Below the pieces are notes generated by a model, which saw nothing but the letters and a program-made list of their open reading frames with translations, had not been told where the DNA came from and ran no database searches. This document shows, piece after piece, positions 8,684 to 16,512 of a stretch of 50,579 nucleotides of DNA. Made by a program: the position numbers and the translations under genes. Positions within the stretch are counted from its first letter, which is position 1. Every line of letters starts with the position of its first letter. Source of the stretch: Microsaccharimonas sp964523145 (GTDB lineage: Bacteria; Patescibacteriota; Saccharimonadia; Saccharimonadales; Saccharimonadaceae); assembly GCA_964523145.1 (NCBI GenBank), contig CAZFYB010000007.1:1-50579 (forward strand). Direction: 5' to 3'.

Positions 8684-8975
8684 CACAACCACCACATATA
8701 GCGTTGTAAATATGAAACATAACGCTACCCGTAGTTCTAAAGGGTTAACGCAAGCAGAATGGTTGTGTGGTCAAAAAAACCCGTTAAAACGCTTGAAAAT
8801 CTACATGTAGGGGCATATAGTCGTGAGTAAGCACTACATAGCGTAGTGATATAAAAACAGACATGATGCAAGAAGTGAGGGTAAAAACGGCTTACAAGCC
8901 TCCCGCTTTCTTGCGCCCTTGCACAAAGGGTACCTGGGGAGGTGTCATGCAATAAAAAGGGGAAATAGGGTACTT
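8684..8975 (+). promoter_or_regulatory. nrdA leader region with operator-like motifs and RNA hairpins
   Basis: This 292-base gap holds no convincing gene. Motif A, CCACATATAGCGTT, is at 8692-8705. The arms TAGCGTT and AACGCTA at 8699-8705 and 8721-8727 form an inverted repeat overlapping it. Motif B, CACTAC-ATAGC-GTAGTG, at 8832-8848 is an inverted repeat followed by TATAAA. Nearer the gene, CCTCCC (8899-8904) can pair with GGGAGG (8937-8942), enclosing a CCCTT/AAGGG hairpin (8916-8930). The order TTAACG, CAAGC, CGTTAA, GCTTG at 8745-8795 could form a pseudoknot. No known riboswitch class was recognised. Confidence 0.5.
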
Positions 8976-11375
8976 ATGAGCGTGATTTCAGTAATTAAGC
9001 GAGATGGCACAAAAGAGCCGTTTGACGCTAACAAAATTAACCTAGCATTAGTTAAAGCCAGCCAAGGGTTAGATGATCAAATTTCAAAAGTGGTTGAAGT
9101 CGCGTCTCAGCTTCAGTTGACCTTATTTGACGGTATTACATCAGAACAACTTGATGAAGCGGTTATTCAAACAGCTTTACAGAACGTAAAAGATGATCCT
9201 GATTACGACAAAATTGCAGCCCGTCTGCTATTAAAGACCTTATATAAGAATATTCTTGGTGACTACGACAGTGATGAGGAGCTTAAAAAGCTTCATGAAA
9301 AGAACTTCGTAGCATACGTAAAAGAGGGTGTTAAAGAAGGGCTGCTTGATAAGCGCCTTACTGATGGTCGCCTTGATCTTGCAAAGCTTGCTAAAGCGCT
9401 TGACCCGACCAAAGACGACCTCTCGAAGTACTTAGGGGTTATTACGAACAAAAACCGTTACGCTCTGCGTAAAGGCAGTGGTGAGCCAATTGAAGTCCCT
9501 CAGTACACTCACATGCGTATTGCCATGGGGCTCTCGCTGAACGCCCAAGACCCAACCGCATCAGCGCTCGACTTTTATCAACACATGAGTAACCTAGACT
9601 ACGTTCCTGGTGGATCAACTCGAGTAAACGCCGGCGGAGCGTTCCCGCAACTATCTAACTGTTTCCTTATGAACGTTGATGACGACATGGAGTCGATTGC
9701 TCGTAGTGTTCGCGATACTATGTTTATCGCCAAGGGAACTGGTGGTATCGGTATCGGTTTCACAAAGCTTCGCGCCTCCGGGAGCCCTGTTAAAACGACA
9801 AACACCGAAAGTACTGGCCCAATTCCGTTCATGAAAATGATCGACACAGCACTATTTGCAGTGAGCCGTAAAGGTAAAAAAGCTGGTGCAGCGGCTATGT
9901 ACATGGAAAACTGGCACCTTAATTTCCCTCAGTTCCTCGACCTTAAAGCAAACTCAGGTGACCCGTACCTTCGTACGCGATTTGCCGACACCGCAACGTT
10001 TATTAGTGATGAATTCATGCGCCGTGTTGAGAAAGACCAAGACTGGTACCTGTTTGACCCAGCAGATGTGATGGATCTTACTGAGTTATATGGTGATGAA
10101 TTCTCACAGCGATACAAAGAGTACATTAAACTTGCTGAAGCGGGAAAAATTCGCCGTTTCGAAAAGACCTCAGCCCGCCAGCAATTCCGACAGATTCTTA
10201 TTCAACTTCAAGCAACGAGTCACCCATGGCTTACATGGAAAGACACCATTAATGTTCGTGCGTTGAATAACAATACCGGCACTATCCACTTGTCTAACCT
10301 TTGTACCGAAATCACATTGCCACAAGACAACGACAATATTGCTGTTTGTAACTTGGTAAGCATTAACCTTTCAGCGCACCTTAACGAAGATAAAACCTGG
10401 GATTGGGATCGCTTGGCGCAAAGTAGTCGTAGTGCTATTCGTCAGCTCGATAATCTTGTCGACATTACCGAACTGCCTGTTCCGCAAGCTATGCACGCTA
10501 ATAGCCAAACTCGTGCACTTGGGCTTGGTTTCATGGGATTCACTGATGTTATCGAAAAGCTTGGCTACAGCTACGAATCAGAAGAAGCGTATGACCTTGT
10601 CGACCAGCTTACTGAATACATTAGTTATTACGCTATTGATGAATCAGCTGAGCTTGCGAAAACACTAGGCAGCTACCCTGCATTTAAGGGAAGCGGTTGG
10701 AACAAGGGTATTCTTCCTATTGATACCATCGACCAGTTGGCTGAAAACCGTAAAGTTAAAGTTAATATCGATCGTAAAACTCGACTTGAGTGGGACAAAC
10801 TTCGCACGAAAGTTAAAAAAGGTATGCGTAACGCAACACTTATGGCAATTGCACCAACGGCAAATATTGCACACATTGCCGGTACAACCCCAGGGCTTGA
10901 CCCACAGTTCTCACAGATCTTTAGCCGTTCAACTTTAAACGGTAAGTTCCTTGAAGTGAACACTAACCTTGTAAAGGACCTCAAGGCACTAGGGATTTGG
11001 GATGAAGTGAAAGACGAACTACTTATCAACCAGGGTGACATTCAAGAGATTGAAGCAATTCCACAGCACCTAAAAGATGTATACAAGACAAGCTTCCAGC
11101 TTTCACCGTACGCATTTATCGAAGTTGCGGCGCGAGCACAAAAGTGGGTTGACCAAGCGATCAGTCGTAACATGTACCTTGATACACGCGACATCGATGA
11201 ATACGAGAAGATCTACCTTGAAGCTTGGAAGCGTGGCCTTAAGACAACGTACTACTTGCACGTAAAACCACGTCACCAATCTGAACAAACGACTGTTAAG
11301 TCGAACAAGTCCGAGAAAATTCAAAAGGCAAATGGTGGCAAAGTTGGATTTGGCTTTGCACGCGCAACTAAATAA
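8976..11375 (+). CDS. nrdA: Class I ribonucleotide reductase, alpha (large) subunit lacking the C-terminal cysteine pair
   Basis: The 799-residue protein reduces ribonucleotides to deoxyribonucleotides. Residues 1-95 form an ATP-cone allosteric domain (VIKRDGTKEPFDANKI). The catalytic barrel carries SNLCTEI with the thiyl-radical Cys C443, and the redox pair C229 (LSNCFL) and C458 (VCNLVSINL). These are the only cysteines in the protein. The usual C-terminal CxxC-type pair that re-reduces C229-C458 is absent; the tail ends NGGKVGFGFARATK. I chose ATG 8976 because AGGGTACTT precedes it and the ATP-cone begins there. nrdB follows after 22 bases. See the 12900 ORF for a likely separate tail. Confidence 0.95.
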   Translation: MSVISVIKRDGTKEPFDANKINLALVKASQGLDDQISKVVEVASQLQLTLFDGITSEQLDEAVIQTALQNVKDDPDYDKIAARLLLKTLYKNILGDYDSDEELKKLHEKNFVAYVKEGVKEGLLDKRLTDGRLDLAKLAKALDPTKDDLSKYLGVITNKNRYALRKGSGEPIEVPQYTHMRIAMGLSLNAQDPTASALDFYQHMSNLDYVPGGSTRVNAGGAFPQLSNCFLMNVDDDMESIARSVRDTMFIAKGTGGIGIGFTKLRASGSPVKTTNTESTGPIPFMKMIDTALFAVSRKGKKAGAAAMYMENWHLNFPQFLDLKANSGDPYLRTRFADTATFISDEFMRRVEKDQDWYLFDPADVMDLTELYGDEFSQRYKEYIKLAEAGKIRRFEKTSARQQFRQILIQLQATSHPWLTWKDTINVRALNNNTGTIHLSNLCTEITLPQDNDNIAVCNLVSINLSAHLNEDKTWDWDRLAQSSRSAIRQLDNLVDITELPVPQAMHANSQTRALGLGFMGFTDVIEKLGYSYESEEAYDLVDQLTEYISYYAIDESAELAKTLGSYPAFKGSGWNKGILPIDTIDQLAENRKVKVNIDRKTRLEWDKLRTKVKKGMRNATLMAIAPTANIAHIAGTTPGLDPQFSQIFSRSTLNGKFLEVNTNLVKDLKALGIWDEVKDELLINQGDIQEIEAIPQHLKDVYKTSFQLSPYAFIEVAARAQKWVDQAISRNMYLDTRDIDEYEKIYLEAWKRGLKTTYYLHVKPRHQSEQTTVKSNKSEKIQKANGGKVGFGFARATK

Positions 11376-11397
11376 TTAACGAAAGAGGAGAACTATC

Positions 11398-12402
11398 ATG
11401 GCAGACACGAACAACGATCAACCAACCGGCATCCTAGGTTCAGGCCTACGTGATGGCTTGCAGTTAAAACCAATTCGCTATCAATGGGCGAAAGACCTTT
11501 ACGACCAAGCAGTGGCAAATACTTGGTTTCCTAATGAAGTTCAATTAGTGCGCGACCTTGCAGACTTTGAAAAACTTTCTGACGAAGAAAAGCACGCTCT
11601 AAAAACAGTTATTAGTTACTTGAACCCAAACGAGCTGCTTATTAACAAGTCACTTGCGTTCGGTATTTACCCGTACGTAAATGCAGCCGAAGCTCAAATC
11701 TACCTTTCAAAGCAGATGTGGGAAGAAGCGAACCACTTTATGACTTTCGAATATATTATCGAAACCTTTCCGTTCAACCGTGAAGAAATTTACTCAGCCG
11801 GATTTGGTAAAAAATCACTTGCTGACAAGGCTGATTTCCAGAATAAACACCTTGAAATCATGTTGTCGCCAAACCTTGATATCTATACTCTTGAAGGTAA
11901 AAAAGACTTTGTTCGCAGCCTTGTGGCGTACAACATCGTCCTTGAAGGCATTTGGTTCTACAGTGGGTTTATGGTGGGTATGAGTTTCCGTCAACGAAAC
12001 TTGCTTCGCAACGTGGGTTCACTGCTTGACTGGATTACTCGCGATGAAAACCTTCACCTTACGTTTGGTATTAACTTGTTGCTCACGATCCTTGATGAAA
12101 ACCCAGAACTCCAAACTGAAGAGTTTGCCGCCGAAATCCGTGGGCTGATTTTGGAAGCAGTGGAACTTGAAAAAGCTTACAATAACGACATGCTTCCTAA
12201 GGGTATCCTTGGGCTTAACGCTGACTATGTAAACCAGTATGTTATGTATATGACCGACCGCCGGCTTGAAGAGCTTGGGTTTGAACCAGAATATAACGTT
12301 TCGAACCCGGCTAAGTGGATGGCAGCGGCTAACGACACGCTTGAACTGGTGAATTTCTTTGAAAGTACTAATACATCTTACGAAGTAAACGGCGGAAAGT
12401 AA
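11398..12402 (+). CDS. nrdB: Ribonucleotide reductase beta (small) subunit, class Ic-like
   Basis: The 334-residue ferritin-like protein houses the metal cofactor that starts catalysis in NrdA. The ligands read as E79, E110, H113, E183, E217 and H220 (segments NELLIN, EEANHF, VLEGIWFY, RDENLH). The position of the radical tyrosine is F117. Spacing and identities match my recollection of Chlamydia trachomatis class Ic NrdB (E89, E120, H123, F127, E193, E227, H230) with a constant offset of 10. A Mn/Fe cofactor without a tyrosyl radical is therefore inferred. The C-terminal SYEVNGGK would contact NrdA. A clear ribosome site (AGAGGAG) precedes the ATG. Confidence 0.93.
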   Translation: MADTNNDQPTGILGSGLRDGLQLKPIRYQWAKDLYDQAVANTWFPNEVQLVRDLADFEKLSDEEKHALKTVISYLNPNELLINKSLAFGIYPYVNAAEAQIYLSKQMWEEANHFMTFEYIIETFPFNREEIYSAGFGKKSLADKADFQNKHLEIMLSPNLDIYTLEGKKDFVRSLVAYNIVLEGIWFYSGFMVGMSFRQRNLLRNVGSLLDWITRDENLHLTFGINLLLTILDENPELQTEEFAAEIRGLILEAVELEKAYNNDMLPKGILGLNADYVNQYVMYMTDRRLEELGFEPEYNVSNPAKWMAAANDTLELVNFFESTNTSYEVNGGK

Positions 12403-12411
12403 GGAGATTGT

Positions 12412-12819
12412 ATGGGCGAAGAAGCACGAGAAATTTTAAACAATAATATTCTCGGCAGCCTAGCGACCATTAACGAAGATGGCTCGCCATGGTCAACGCC
12501 TATACATATATTTTCAGACAGCGAGGCGGTGTACTGGTTCTCGAATGAAGATAAACAACATTCAGTAAATGTCGAGCGCGACCCGCGCGTCAGCATATCG
12601 CTGTTTTCGCCCGACTTGAGCAAGGGACCAAAAGCAGTGTACTTTAATGGCACAGTAACCAAGCTTGATAGTGACGCTACGGCAGCTGCAAAGCAGCTTA
12701 TGGTGGCAAAACTGGGCAATATTCCAACACATTTTGAGCTAGCTATAGCATATAAGCTTAATATTGGCCAACTTAACAGTAGTAAATCATATGCAAACTG
12801 TTGGTATTTTTACACCTAA
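12412..12819 (+). CDS. Pyridoxamine 5'-phosphate oxidase-like FMN split-barrel protein
   Basis: The 135-residue protein starts 9 bases after nrdB with a strong ribosome site (AAGGAG). The sequence GSLATINEDGSPWSTPIHIF, then VYWFSNEDKQHSVNVERDPRVSI, is the standard split-barrel flavin-binding layout. It is shorter than true PdxH and more like the general F420/FMN-binding group, so a role in vitamin B6 synthesis is not supported. Its placement between nrdB and the CMGCQ ORF suggests, by context only, a link to ribonucleotide reductase or redox upkeep. Confidence 0.75.
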   Translation: MGEEAREILNNNILGSLATINEDGSPWSTPIHIFSDSEAVYWFSNEDKQHSVNVERDPRVSISLFSPDLSKGPKAVYFNGTVTKLDSDATAAAKQLMVAKLGNIPTHFELAIAYKLNIGQLNSSKSYANCWYFYT

Positions 12820-12826
12820 AAATGGG

Positions 12827-12854
12827 TAGACATGCGCTATATGTGGCGTATAAT
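12827..12854 (+). promoter_or_regulatory. Promoter of the CMGCQ small ORF with overlapping operator-like motif
   Basis: TAGACA (12827-12832) and TATAAT (12849-12854) are 16 bases apart. Between them, on the minus strand, lies CCACATATAGCG (12835-12846), identical to 12 bases upstream of nrdA. Downstream, CACTACG (12868-12874) resembles motif B of the nrdA leader. Placement between -35 and -10 is typical for a repressor site. Confidence 0.6.
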
Positions 12855-12899
12855 AATTAAACATAAGCACTACGAAATAAGAAAAGGGGAATAACAAAC

Positions 12900-13070
12900 A
12901 TGAACGCAAACGCAATTATCTCAGACGAAATGAGTCTTGACGAAAAGCTGGCTGCGATCGATGCTGCAATGGCGAATGCTGTCGCTGATGCACAGCAAAC
13001 AAGCAACGGTGGTTCTTTTGCAGCACCACTCGACCCAGCTGACCTTACTATGTGCATGGGTTGCCAATAA
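12900..13070 (+). CDS. 56-residue protein ending in CMGCQ: putative detached redox tail of NrdA
   Basis: The ORF has its own promoter, a good ribosome site (AAGGGGA, 8 bases upstream) and a strong terminator right after it, so it looks like a real gene although it is short. It has an amphipathic helix (about 12-32, SLDEKLAAIDAAMANAVADA), a Gly/Ser linker and the end DPADLTMCMGCQ. A C-terminal CxxCQ is how many class I RNR large subunits end, and the local NrdA lacks it. I infer that this peptide docks on NrdA in trans and shuttles electrons from thioredoxin or glutaredoxin. A metal-binding or unrelated redox peptide remains possible. Confidence 0.7.
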   Translation: MNANAIISDEMSLDEKLAAIDAAMANAVADAQQTSNGGSFAAPLDPADLTMCMGCQ

Positions 13071-13096
13071 TCCTTAACGTATTGTAAAAGGATGGG

Positions 13097-13137
13097 AAAT
13101 ACCGCCTCGGATATAAGACGGGGTGGTATTTTATTTT
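13097..13137 (+). terminator. Rho-independent terminator after the CMGCQ ORF
   Basis: A 13-bp stem (AAATACCGCCTCG with CGGGGTGGTATTT, two G-T pairs) with a 9-base loop is followed by TATTTT. It closes the ribonucleotide reductase region. Confidence 0.9.
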
Positions 13138-13174
13138 AGCAACGTTGTAAGACGAGAATGGTATACTTAATATA

Positions 13175-14350
13175 GTGAAAACACAACTAGTTATTTTTGG
13201 CATTACAGGCGACCTTGCTGGGCGTAAATTATTGCCGGCCTTACAGTCGATCATAAAGACGGGTGAGTATACTGAGCTTTCGATTGTCGGTGTGTCGCGC
13301 CGTGAAGTAAACTTAGATGATTTATTAAAGGATCAGCCTGAACTGCAGGATCGTACTGAAGTGTACACGATGGATCTTGCCGATGCCGATGCATATCGAG
13401 GGTTGAAATCGCACCTTGAGACCGCGCAGGCCGACCAAACACTCTTTTATCTATCGGTACCTCCTGGTGCATCGGCTGATATTGTTGATTTCTTGGGGCA
13501 AGCAGGATTAAACACGCCGCAGTATAAAGTGTTATTTGAAAAACCATTTGGTTTTGACCTCGCTTCGGCACATGAGTTCATTGAACGCACCGCTCGCTTT
13601 TACAGCGAAGAGCAGTTATTTCGTATCGACCACTACATGGCCAAAGAAATTTCAGCTGAACTTATTCGACTTCGCGAAAATGCCGAAAACCACCACTATC
13701 ATTGGAGTAACGAATCGGTTAAAGCAATCACGGTCGAGGCAACCGAAACGATTGGTATTGAAGGTCGTGCCCAGTTTTATGAACAAACCGGTGCACTCCG
13801 CGATTTTGTGCAAGGCCACTTAATGCAACTCCTTTCGTTGGTGCTTATTAAGCCCGGCTCTGAAAACATCGCTCTGCGCCGTTTAAAGGCCCTTGAAGCA
13901 GTTCAGCCAGTAAATCCCGAAGAAGCCACACGTGCCCAGTACGAGGGCTATCAAGATGAAGTAGGGAACCCAGGCAGTCAAACCGAGACATTTGTTGCTT
14001 TTGGGTTAACGAGTAATGACCCAAACTGGGAAGGAGTGACAATTCGACTCCTTACAGGAAAGGCATTACATGAAAAACGCACATATGTAAGCGTTGAGTA
14101 TAAAGATGGCACCGAAGACGTGTTTGATGAAGCGCATTTAACTGCTCGAGATAACCGTCATTTAGACGCCTATGAGCGTGTGCTCATGGAAGCAATCGCC
14201 GGTCGAAAAGATATTTTTACCAGTAGTGCCGAAGTGATTCGATCATGGGAAATTTTAGCCCCATTACAACATGCCTGGAGTATGGATAATAGCCCATTGC
14301 CGATCTATGCACGAGGGGTTGATGTGACTGCGCTGCCCTCTTCGACGTAA
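13175..14350 (+). CDS. zwf: Glucose-6-phosphate 1-dehydrogenase (short form)
   Basis: The protein oxidises glucose-6-P to 6-phosphogluconolactone with NAD(P)+, feeding NADPH and pentose for nucleotides. The N-terminus FGITGDLAGRKLLPAL is the dinucleotide-binding turn. FEKPFG and RIDHYMAKE are the substrate and catalytic signatures (the latter usually RIDHYLGKE). At 391 residues it is about 100 shorter than typical enzymes. The start is GTG 13175, with TATACT at 13162-13167 only 7 bases upstream, so the mRNA is probably leaderless. Confidence 0.88.
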   Translation: MKTQLVIFGITGDLAGRKLLPALQSIIKTGEYTELSIVGVSRREVNLDDLLKDQPELQDRTEVYTMDLADADAYRGLKSHLETAQADQTLFYLSVPPGASADIVDFLGQAGLNTPQYKVLFEKPFGFDLASAHEFIERTARFYSEEQLFRIDHYMAKEISAELIRLRENAENHHYHWSNESVKAITVEATETIGIEGRAQFYEQTGALRDFVQGHLMQLLSLVLIKPGSENIALRRLKALEAVQPVNPEEATRAQYEGYQDEVGNPGSQTETFVAFGLTSNDPNWEGVTIRLLTGKALHEKRTYVSVEYKDGTEDVFDEAHLTARDNRHLDAYERVLMEAIAGRKDIFTSSAEVIRSWEILAPLQHAWSMDNSPLPIYARGVDVTALPSST

Positions 14351-14360
14351 TACTCCACCA

Positions 14361-14424
14361 GTAGCGTAGTGCAAATACTACAACACCACACCTATAGCGC
14401 CCTGTAAGATTGAAGTGGTACAAT
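14361..14424 (+). promoter_or_regulatory. pyrG promoter region with nrdA-like motifs
   Basis: TACAAT (14419-14424) is a likely -10. Upstream, CCACACCTATAGCG (14386-14399) resembles motif A and CGTAGTG (14365-14371) matches one arm of motif B from the nrdA leader. The motif A copy has a two-base insertion relative to nrdA. No good -35 box is seen. Confidence 0.4.
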
Positions 14425-14451
14425 TAAGTTCCATGGAGGTGCAGAGCTAAC

Positions 14452-16035
14452 ATGGGGAATAAACAAAAATATATCTTTGTAACTGGGGGAGTGCTTTCCG
14501 GAGTGGGAAAGGGCATCACTGCAGCCAGTATTGGCGCTGTTTTACAGGCTAAAGGGCTGGAAGTTTCAATTCAAAAATGTGATCCGTATCTTAATGTTGA
14601 TGCGGGTCTTTTAAATCCTCGTGAACACGGGGAATGTTTTGTGACCAAAGATGGTGCTGAAACCGACCTTGATTTGGGCCATTACGAACGATTTCTTGAT
14701 ATTGAGCTTACGCAAAAGAATGCCACACTTTCAGGGCGACTTTTAAGCCAGCTTATCGCTGATGAGCGGGCGGGGAAATTTAACGGTCAAACTGTGCAAC
14801 TTGTGCCGCACCTAACTGGTGCGATTAAAGATGCGATCGAGCTTGCCGGGCAAGGTTCTGATGTACATATTGTCGAGGTGGGCGGCACAGTGGGTGACTA
14901 CGAAGGTTTGAGCTTTGTTGAAGCGATTCGTGATTTTGCCAGCCGAGTTGGACGCGAAAACTGTTTTTATGTACACGTTGTGTACGTGCCTTTTATTCAA
15001 ACTAGTAAAGAATTTAAATCGAAACCTGCGCAAAATGCTTTGAATGATCTGCGTGGGTTTGGTATTGTTCCGGATTGCGTTGTGGTGCGAACCGATGACC
15101 CGGCACCTGGCGATATCGCTGCTAAAATTGCCCGCTTTAGTGGTGTTGCTGAAGACGCAGTTATTTTGCTATCGAATGCCCACACGGTATACGAAGTGCC
15201 GCTTACTATTTATGCTAGCGGCATTGGGCCAGTACTTGAGCGATTTACTGATAATCATACCAAACCTGATTTATCGAAGTGGCGAAAACTTGTGGAAGCG
15301 CAAGGCACAGAGTTTCCGAAAACAGTAAAAATTGGTATGGTTGCAAAATACCTCGATAATGAAGATACGTATATATCAGTTATCGAGGCGCTAAAGGCAG
15401 CTGCGTGGCAAGAAAAAGTTAACCTCGATTTGGATTGGATCGATGCCGAAGACGCCTTAGAAGAAGATTTTAATGCACTTGATGGCATTCTTGTACCAGG
15501 GGGTTTTGGTAAACGGGGTATTGAAGGTAAAATTGCCGCTGCTACGTATGCTTTAGATAATAAAAAACCTTACCTTGGCCTTTGTTTAGGGCTACAGGTT
15601 GCGGTCATTGCCGCTGCCCGTAAAGCCGGTTTAAAAGATGCTAACAGCACCGAATTTGACGAAGATACGAAACATAATGTGGTGTACATCATGGAAGGTC
15701 AGGCAGGTAAAGAATCGACCGGTGGTACCTTGCGACTAGGTGATTATGAAGCTAAATTGAAAAAAGATTCTGTGGTGGCACAGGCATATGATTCGCTCGA
15801 TACTATTGAGCGCCATCGCCATCGCTATGAAGTAAACCGCGCTTTCGAAAAGGACATCGAAAAAGGCGGCTTAGTCATTTCTGGGACATCACCAGATGGA
15901 ACATTGGTGGAGTATATCGAAGCTGCAGATCATCCTTATTTTGCGGCAACTCAGGCACACCCAGAATTTAAAAGCCGTCCTAGTCGAGCTCACCCACTAT
16001 TTGTTGGGCTTATCCGTGCGGCGTATACTAAATAG
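14452..16035 (+). CDS. pyrG: CTP synthase
   Basis: The 527-residue enzyme aminates UTP to CTP using glutamine and ATP. The N-terminal synthetase domain has GGVLSGVGKGITAASIG and the conserved KCDPYLNVDAG segment. The C-terminal glutaminase has the nucleophile Cys in LGLCLGLQ and a catalytic His/Glu in AHPEFKSRPSRAHP. Length is normal. Its ribosome site GGAGGTG is 10 bases before the ATG. The thioredoxin gene starts directly after its stop codon. Confidence 0.97.
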   Translation: MGNKQKYIFVTGGVLSGVGKGITAASIGAVLQAKGLEVSIQKCDPYLNVDAGLLNPREHGECFVTKDGAETDLDLGHYERFLDIELTQKNATLSGRLLSQLIADERAGKFNGQTVQLVPHLTGAIKDAIELAGQGSDVHIVEVGGTVGDYEGLSFVEAIRDFASRVGRENCFYVHVVYVPFIQTSKEFKSKPAQNALNDLRGFGIVPDCVVVRTDDPAPGDIAAKIARFSGVAEDAVILLSNAHTVYEVPLTIYASGIGPVLERFTDNHTKPDLSKWRKLVEAQGTEFPKTVKIGMVAKYLDNEDTYISVIEALKAAAWQEKVNLDLDWIDAEDALEEDFNALDGILVPGGFGKRGIEGKIAAATYALDNKKPYLGLCLGLQVAVIAAARKAGLKDANSTEFDEDTKHNVVYIMEGQAGKESTGGTLRLGDYEAKLKKDSVVAQAYDSLDTIERHRHRYEVNRAFEKDIEKGGLVISGTSPDGTLVEYIEAADHPYFAATQAHPEFKSRPSRAHPLFVGLIRAAYTK

Positions 16036-16512
16036 GTGAAGAAAAACCTACTTATTGGTATTGGAGCAGCTGTCGTTATTGGCGGTGCTCTTGTAGGTGC
16101 ACTTATGCTGCAGCCGGCTGCTCCTGCGGCGGCACCAACTATGGAAAATAACCAAGAGATGAGCCCGGATGTGGCCGCTGATCAAAATACAGATGTTCTT
16201 CTGGCTGGGCGTTATCAACCATATGATGAACAATCCGTTGCAGCAACTGGCTACAACGAAACTATTTTGTTTTTTCACGCCAGTTGGTGCCCAGAATGTC
16301 GCGCTTTTGAACAGGCCATAGAACAATCTGACATACCCGATGGAGTACAAATTTTAAAACTTAATTACGATTCTGAAATTGAACTTCGGCAAAAATACGG
16401 TGTAACATTACAATCAACCTTTGTTTCCGTTGATAATTCCGGAGAAAAAATAAGTACTTGGGTAGGCTATGGCAAAGATAAATCCGTGAACGCTATCCTC
16501 GAGAACACCTAA
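16036..16512 (+). CDS. Membrane-anchored thioredoxin-like protein (CPEC)
   Basis: The 158-residue protein starts with GTG immediately after the pyrG stop codon. An N-terminal membrane anchor (about 4-25) and an Ala/Pro linker precede a thioredoxin fold with active site WCPEC (C85, C88) and a conserved cis-Pro-like LQSTFV segment. The fold would face outward. It overlaps by one base the CcdA-like gene, which would supply it with electrons. The pair resembles systems that reduce surface disulfides or methionine sulfoxide. Confidence 0.8.
   Translation: MKKNLLIGIGAAVVIGGALVGALMLQPAAPAAAPTMENNQEMSPDVAADQNTDVLLAGRYQPYDEQSVAATGYNETILFFHASWCPECRAFEQAIEQSDIPDGVQILKLNYDSEIELRQKYGVTLQSTFVSVDNSGEKISTWVGYGKDKSVNAILENT

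Noticed and set aside
8712..8810. 32-codon ORF (MKHNATRSSKGL...) in the nrdA leader
   Set aside because: No ribosome site, and it overlaps the candidate pseudoknot elements; more likely non-coding leader sequence.
8684..8975. Cobalamin riboswitch before nrdA
   Set aside because: The enzyme is class I with NrdB, not B12-dependent, and no B12-box sequence was recognised.
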